Below are positions 8,101 through 10,987 of a stretch of DNA of 10,987 bases, in pieces (position 1 is the first letter of the stretch; every line of letters begins with the position of its first letter). The DNA is taken from positions 1 through 10,987 of the forward strand of contig JAAMPI010001730.1 of assembly GCA_013054445.1 (NCBI GenBank). Reading direction: 5' to 3'. This stretch comes from Cudoniella acicularis. Lineage: Eukaryota > Ascomycota > Leotiomycetes > Helotiales > Helotiaceae. The notes below the pieces were generated by a model, which saw only the letters and a list, made by a program, of their open reading frames with translations, had not been told where the DNA came from and did not search any database. Both the position numbers and the translations under genes were made by a program.

Positions 8101-10231
8101 AATCGTGCCACCTTCGGAACAGCAAGCGGCGAGATTTTCGTTGGTCAAAGCCCACGAGACTCTAGCTTTCAGCGGAGAGTCGGCTACGTGCAACAGGAGG
8201 ACTTGCACCCGCCTGCGGCGACAGTACGCGAAACCTTAGAGCTTAGCGCGCTGCTGCGACAGTCTGGCCCTGAGACTGAGCTGGAGAAACTTGGGTACGT
8301 GAACACGGTCCTAGATATCCTAGATATGGAACCATATGCCGATGCTGTAGTTGGAGTTCCCGGAGAAGGTACGTTGTCTCTAGTTGTCATAAATCCATCA
8401 CCTTATCCAAAATTCCTCTTCTTTCTTTCAAGACTTTTGGTTGCTGCTCTACGCACAGTGCTGAAAAGGGGATTCCAGGACTTAATATCGAGCAACGCAA
8501 GCGACTGAGCATTGGCGTAGAATTGGTTGCAAAGCCGGAACTATTACTCTTTTTGGGTACGTCCTACTCCTTTTCTAACAAATTCTCCTTGGTTTTTCTA
8601 AATTGTTTCCTCCCAGATGAACCAACCTCTGGTCTCGACAGCCAAACCGCTTGGTCGATTTGCACGCTCCTCCGTAAGCTCGCAGACCATGGCCAGGCGG
8701 TCTTGTGCACAATCCACCAGCCCTCTTCGCAGATATTCCAGATGTTCGACCGCCTACTGCTTCTGAACCGGAAAGGACAGACTCTGTATTTTGGAGATAT
8801 TGGACTACATGCCTCTGCTGTGATTGATTACTTTGATCGGAATGGCGCGCCAACATATCAAGTGGCATCTGCGAATCCGGCAGAGTGGATGTTAGATGTT
8901 ACGAGTGGACGTGATAATCCCGACGAATGGCGTACTAAGTTCGATAGCAGTGAGGAGAGCAGGGAGATGTTGCGACACCAGGTGGAACTAATTAGCACCA
9001 GCCACAATACCATGATAGAAGGAGACGGCGAGACGCGACGTTTTGGAAGTGAGTATGCCGCATCATACAGATACCAGTTACGCCTTATGACTATGCAAGC
9101 TTTCCAGGCATATTGGAGGGATCCAACGTACATAATGTCCAAAATGGCTTTGTGTGCAGGACTCGTAAGTGCTTCGCTTCACTTGACTTGATTCTTTCCA
9201 CTTCATCACCAATCAACTTTCGTTTCAGTCTTCTGCCAAACCAAATTGCTGACCTTAATCTATAGTCGCTCTTCAATGGCCTCTCTTTTACTAACACCCC
9301 CCTCGACACGCAAGGCCTGACCAACATTCTCTTCTCTATTTTTTTTACTCTCTATGCTCTTTAGCACCGTCGACCAGCAAGTAATCCCGCGCCTAGTTAA
9401 TAATCGAACGCTCTACGAATCTCGCGAGGGCCGTTCCAAGTCATACTCTTGGGTTGTCTTCCTCTCTGTCAACATTCTGGTCGAGCTTTTCTGGCAGACG
9501 CTAGCTGCGGTGCTCGTGTTTGTGGCGTGGTACTACCCCACAGGTCTCTGGCGGAATTCCGACTCAACTTTTGGTTGGATTGAACGTGGAGCCTTGGTTT
9601 TTATATTAGTTTGGCTATTCTGCCTATGGATCTCCACATTTTCGCAGGCTGTAGCGGCGGGGATTGAGCATGTAGAGACATCGGTGCAGGTTGCTACGTT
9701 GTTCTTTTGGCTTTCGTTGGTGTTTTCTGGGTAAGTCAAGCAGGAGCCTCAGCTGCGACATGAAGCCTTACTTTCAATAACTCTAACATGTGTATTAGAG
9801 TCCTTGTTCAACCTAATGCCTTACCCCGCTTTTGGATCTTTGTATATCGCCTCTCGCCCCTGACATACTTCATTAATGGTATGGTACTCGCCGGTCTAAA
9901 GGGCACGTACCTCCATTGCTCAGCTGCTCAGCTGTTCTACATCAATCCTCCTCCCAACAGCAGCACATCCTCGACGTGTGGTGAGTATCTTGCGCCTTAT
10001 ATTCAGCTTGCTGGCGGATATCTTGAGGATCCCGCCGCTACAAGTGACTGTCGCTACTGTCCAGTCTTCGAGACCGACGCGGCGCTGCGAGATATCTTGG
10101 GCATGGACACGCAGAATCCGTGGCGTAATGCAGGATACATGGCTGTCTATGTCGTTTTTAATACTCTGGTGGTATTTGTGGTGTATTGGCTTGCTAGAGT
10201 GCCTAAGAAAAAGACGGGGGTTTCGGCTTAA
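5179..10231 (+). pseudogene. PDR-type (ABCG) ABC transporter, full architecture, two +1 frameshifts as written
   Basis: This would be an ATP-driven efflux pump of the plasma membrane, of the fungal pleiotropic-drug-resistance type. Deduced exons: 5179-5548, 5645-6099, 6171-6728, 6836-7256, 7324-7502, 7570-7966, 8056-8368, 8479-8556, 8617-9164, 9266-9730, 9799-10231. Phases close to 1404 aa only if one T is discounted in each of two T-runs (7016-7022, 9339-9346). Without that, translation stops at 7235-7237, and the second shift leads to TAG at 9362-9364. NBD1 is the degenerate PDR form: Walker A GRPGSGCST with Cys99 in place of Lys, signature ISGGE from about 209, D233-N234, and Y instead of H in the switch. 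TMD1 follows, with [11 protein letters not shown]2 is canonical: GVSGAGKTT with K800, signature LNIEQRKR, D924-E925, H957. TMD2 includes the Cys-rich extracellular loop CGEYL...CRYC and ends in WLARVPKK. The start is the first in-frame ATG; the true N-terminus may be longer. The identity is certain; whether the lesions are real or assembly errors is open. Confidence 0.85.
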
Positions 10232-10500
10232 TGTAGGTGCATGATAAGCTTTTAATGTCCCCGATAAGTGGGCCATAATTACTCTAATTTTTTTTGCCAT
10301 CTTTATGTTGCTACTGCCTTGAGTATTCCCGACCGTAAGCGAGTCTCGCTACAGTAATCAACAAAGAACAAAAAAGAACCGACTCGAACTTACTCCCGCA
10401 ATATAGAGATACTCCCGAAACATATATATGTATAATATAAAGAATTCTGCATACACACAAATATCTGAAGTTAACACGAGAAGAAAATTCTTGCTGAATT

Positions 10501-10590
10501 GGAGATGGATCGGATAAATAGATGAAAAGATGGGAGAGAGAGAAGATAGGAGAGAAAGAAGAGAGGAAAGTTGGGAAGGCGAGAGGAGAC
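10501..10590 (+). repeat. purine-rich low-complexity tract
   Basis: About 90 bases consist almost entirely of A and G, with GA-rich runs such as 10548-10570 containing no pyrimidine at all. This is simple sequence. Homopurine tracts can form triplex DNA, but nothing here shows a function. Confidence 0.6.
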
Positions 10591-10735
10591 GACCATTTTT
10601 AGAACAGGGGGACGAAAGCATCCTCTTTGATTATGGCCTCCGTATAGTGATAACATATTTGGGATCCTTGGTTGGGGGAGGGGCCTATCGGGATCCCTCG
10701 TTAAGAGTCGATAATATCTGGTGCGTAAATAGGAT

Positions 10736-10775
10736 GAGCAGACCTGAGCCGAAGCTGAGCAGGGCCTGAGCGAAG
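10736..10775 (+). repeat. two-copy imperfect tandem repeat of about 19-20 bases
   Basis: The words GAGCAGACCTGAGCCGAAG (10736-10754) and GAGCAGGGCCTGAGCGAAG (10757-10775) match except for small changes and a shifted C. It is a short local duplication of no evident role. Confidence 0.5.
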
Positions 10776-10834
10776 GCGGTGTTAGTCATGTGAACCTAAG
10801 GATTGGAAAACGTAAACATTCCTCCGTGGTAAGT

Positions 10835-10849
10835 CCCCCCCCCCCCCCC
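10835..10849 (+). repeat. run of 15 C
   Basis: Fifteen consecutive C residues sit directly before the inverted-repeat-rich block. The length of such a run is unreliable in most sequencing and assembly methods. It may mark a boundary or a join. Confidence 0.85.
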
Positions 10850-10866
10850 AATGGCTAGGCTGCTCG

Positions 10867-10987
10867 ATGGGTACCCGTGGGTAGGAGTAAGGAGAGTTAC
10901 TCCTACCCGCGGGTATCACCCATGTACGGGTACCCATCTACGGATAGACCCGCGGGTAGGTGGGCATACCCGTGGGTTGCCAAGAAC
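10867..10987. repeat. dense TACCCG/CGGGTA inverted-repeat block, possible mobile-element end
   Basis: The core is a 12-base perfect inverted repeat, 10879-10890 against 10897-10908, with a 6-base loop. The pairing extends outward to 10867-10923 through a T-G mismatch, six more pairs (TACCCG/CGGGTA), a 3-base bulge and five final pairs. The hexamer TACCCG or its complement occurs about six times in the block, with an extra near-copy GACCCG. Crowded, short, inverted subterminal motifs are typical of hAT-family DNA transposon ends, and the block ends in GGGTTGCCAAGAAC at the window edge. No transposase or target-site duplication is visible, so the mobile-element reading is inference. Confidence 0.45.

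Larger units (their letters stand above)
10232..10834. other. 3' flank of the transporter, no gene seen
   Basis: This roughly 600-base region follows the transporter stop and should contain its 3' UTR. It has an eight-T run soon after the stop, an AT-rich stretch near 10420-10440, a purine-rich tract, two GGGATCC words about 27 bases apart (10661 and 10690) and a short tandem repeat. The open frames here follow the low-complexity purine tract and show no family resemblance, so I call no gene. Confidence 0.5.

Noticed and set aside
9920..10300. 126-codon minus-strand open frame at the end of the transporter
   Set aside because: It is antisense to the conserved last exon (Cys-rich loop and WLARVPKK end) and has no recognisable motif.
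3120..10392. Recurring CGAACTT words (about 3122, 4404 and 10385)
   Set aside because: A seven-base match recurring three times in 11 kb is expected by chance, and the flanking bases differ.
10530..10769. Plus-strand open frame in the purine-rich tract
   Set aside because: It is a low-complexity Glu/Arg run produced by GA-rich simple sequence.
10850..10987. Telomeric repeat
   Set aside because: The words are TACCCG/CGGGTA in both orientations, not a one-directional TTAGGG-type array.

Overview
The window looks like a piece of a filamentous ascomycete (Pezizomycotina) nuclear genome. The genes are split by short GT-AG introns of about 60-130 nt. All three recognisable genes belong to families typical of fungal secondary-metabolite or detoxification loci. 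There is no backbone synthase, regulator, tRNA or rRNA in view, and the sequence does not fix the species.

Layout: (1) 71-1743, plus strand: a complete-looking three-exon cytochrome P450 of 513 codons, with an N-terminal membrane anchor. (2) 1744-2253: a convergent intergenic region with candidate poly(A) signals for both neighbours. (3) 4360-2254, minus strand: a second, diverged P450 in four exons. All P450 hallmarks are present, but a TAG stop at 3605-3603 interrupts the frame in the middle of conserved sequence. (4) 4361-5178: a divergent intergenic/promoter region with a short imperfect repeat array. (5) 5179-10231, plus strand: a full-length pleiotropic-drug-resistance (ABCG/PDR) transporter in eleven deduced exons. 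It reads (NBD-TMD)x2 over about 1404 codons, but only if one surplus T is discounted in each of two T-homopolymers (7016-7022 and 9339-9346). (6) 10232-10987: no gene seen. It holds a purine-rich tract, a short tandem repeat, a 15-C run and a dense array of TACCCG/CGGGTA inverted repeats that may be the edge of a mobile element.

Inferred relationship: two P450s of the CYP7/CYP8-like fungal type beside a PDR exporter suggest two oxidative steps plus efflux or self-protection for a lipophilic small molecule. The second P450 and the transporter are divergently arranged and may share a promoter. The main conclusion is that, as written, these two divergent genes are both broken while the first P450 is intact. 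Either the locus is decaying, or some lesions (especially the two homopolymer +1 shifts) are sequencing errors. The exon models are mine, made by matching splice sites to family consensus. No search was run.
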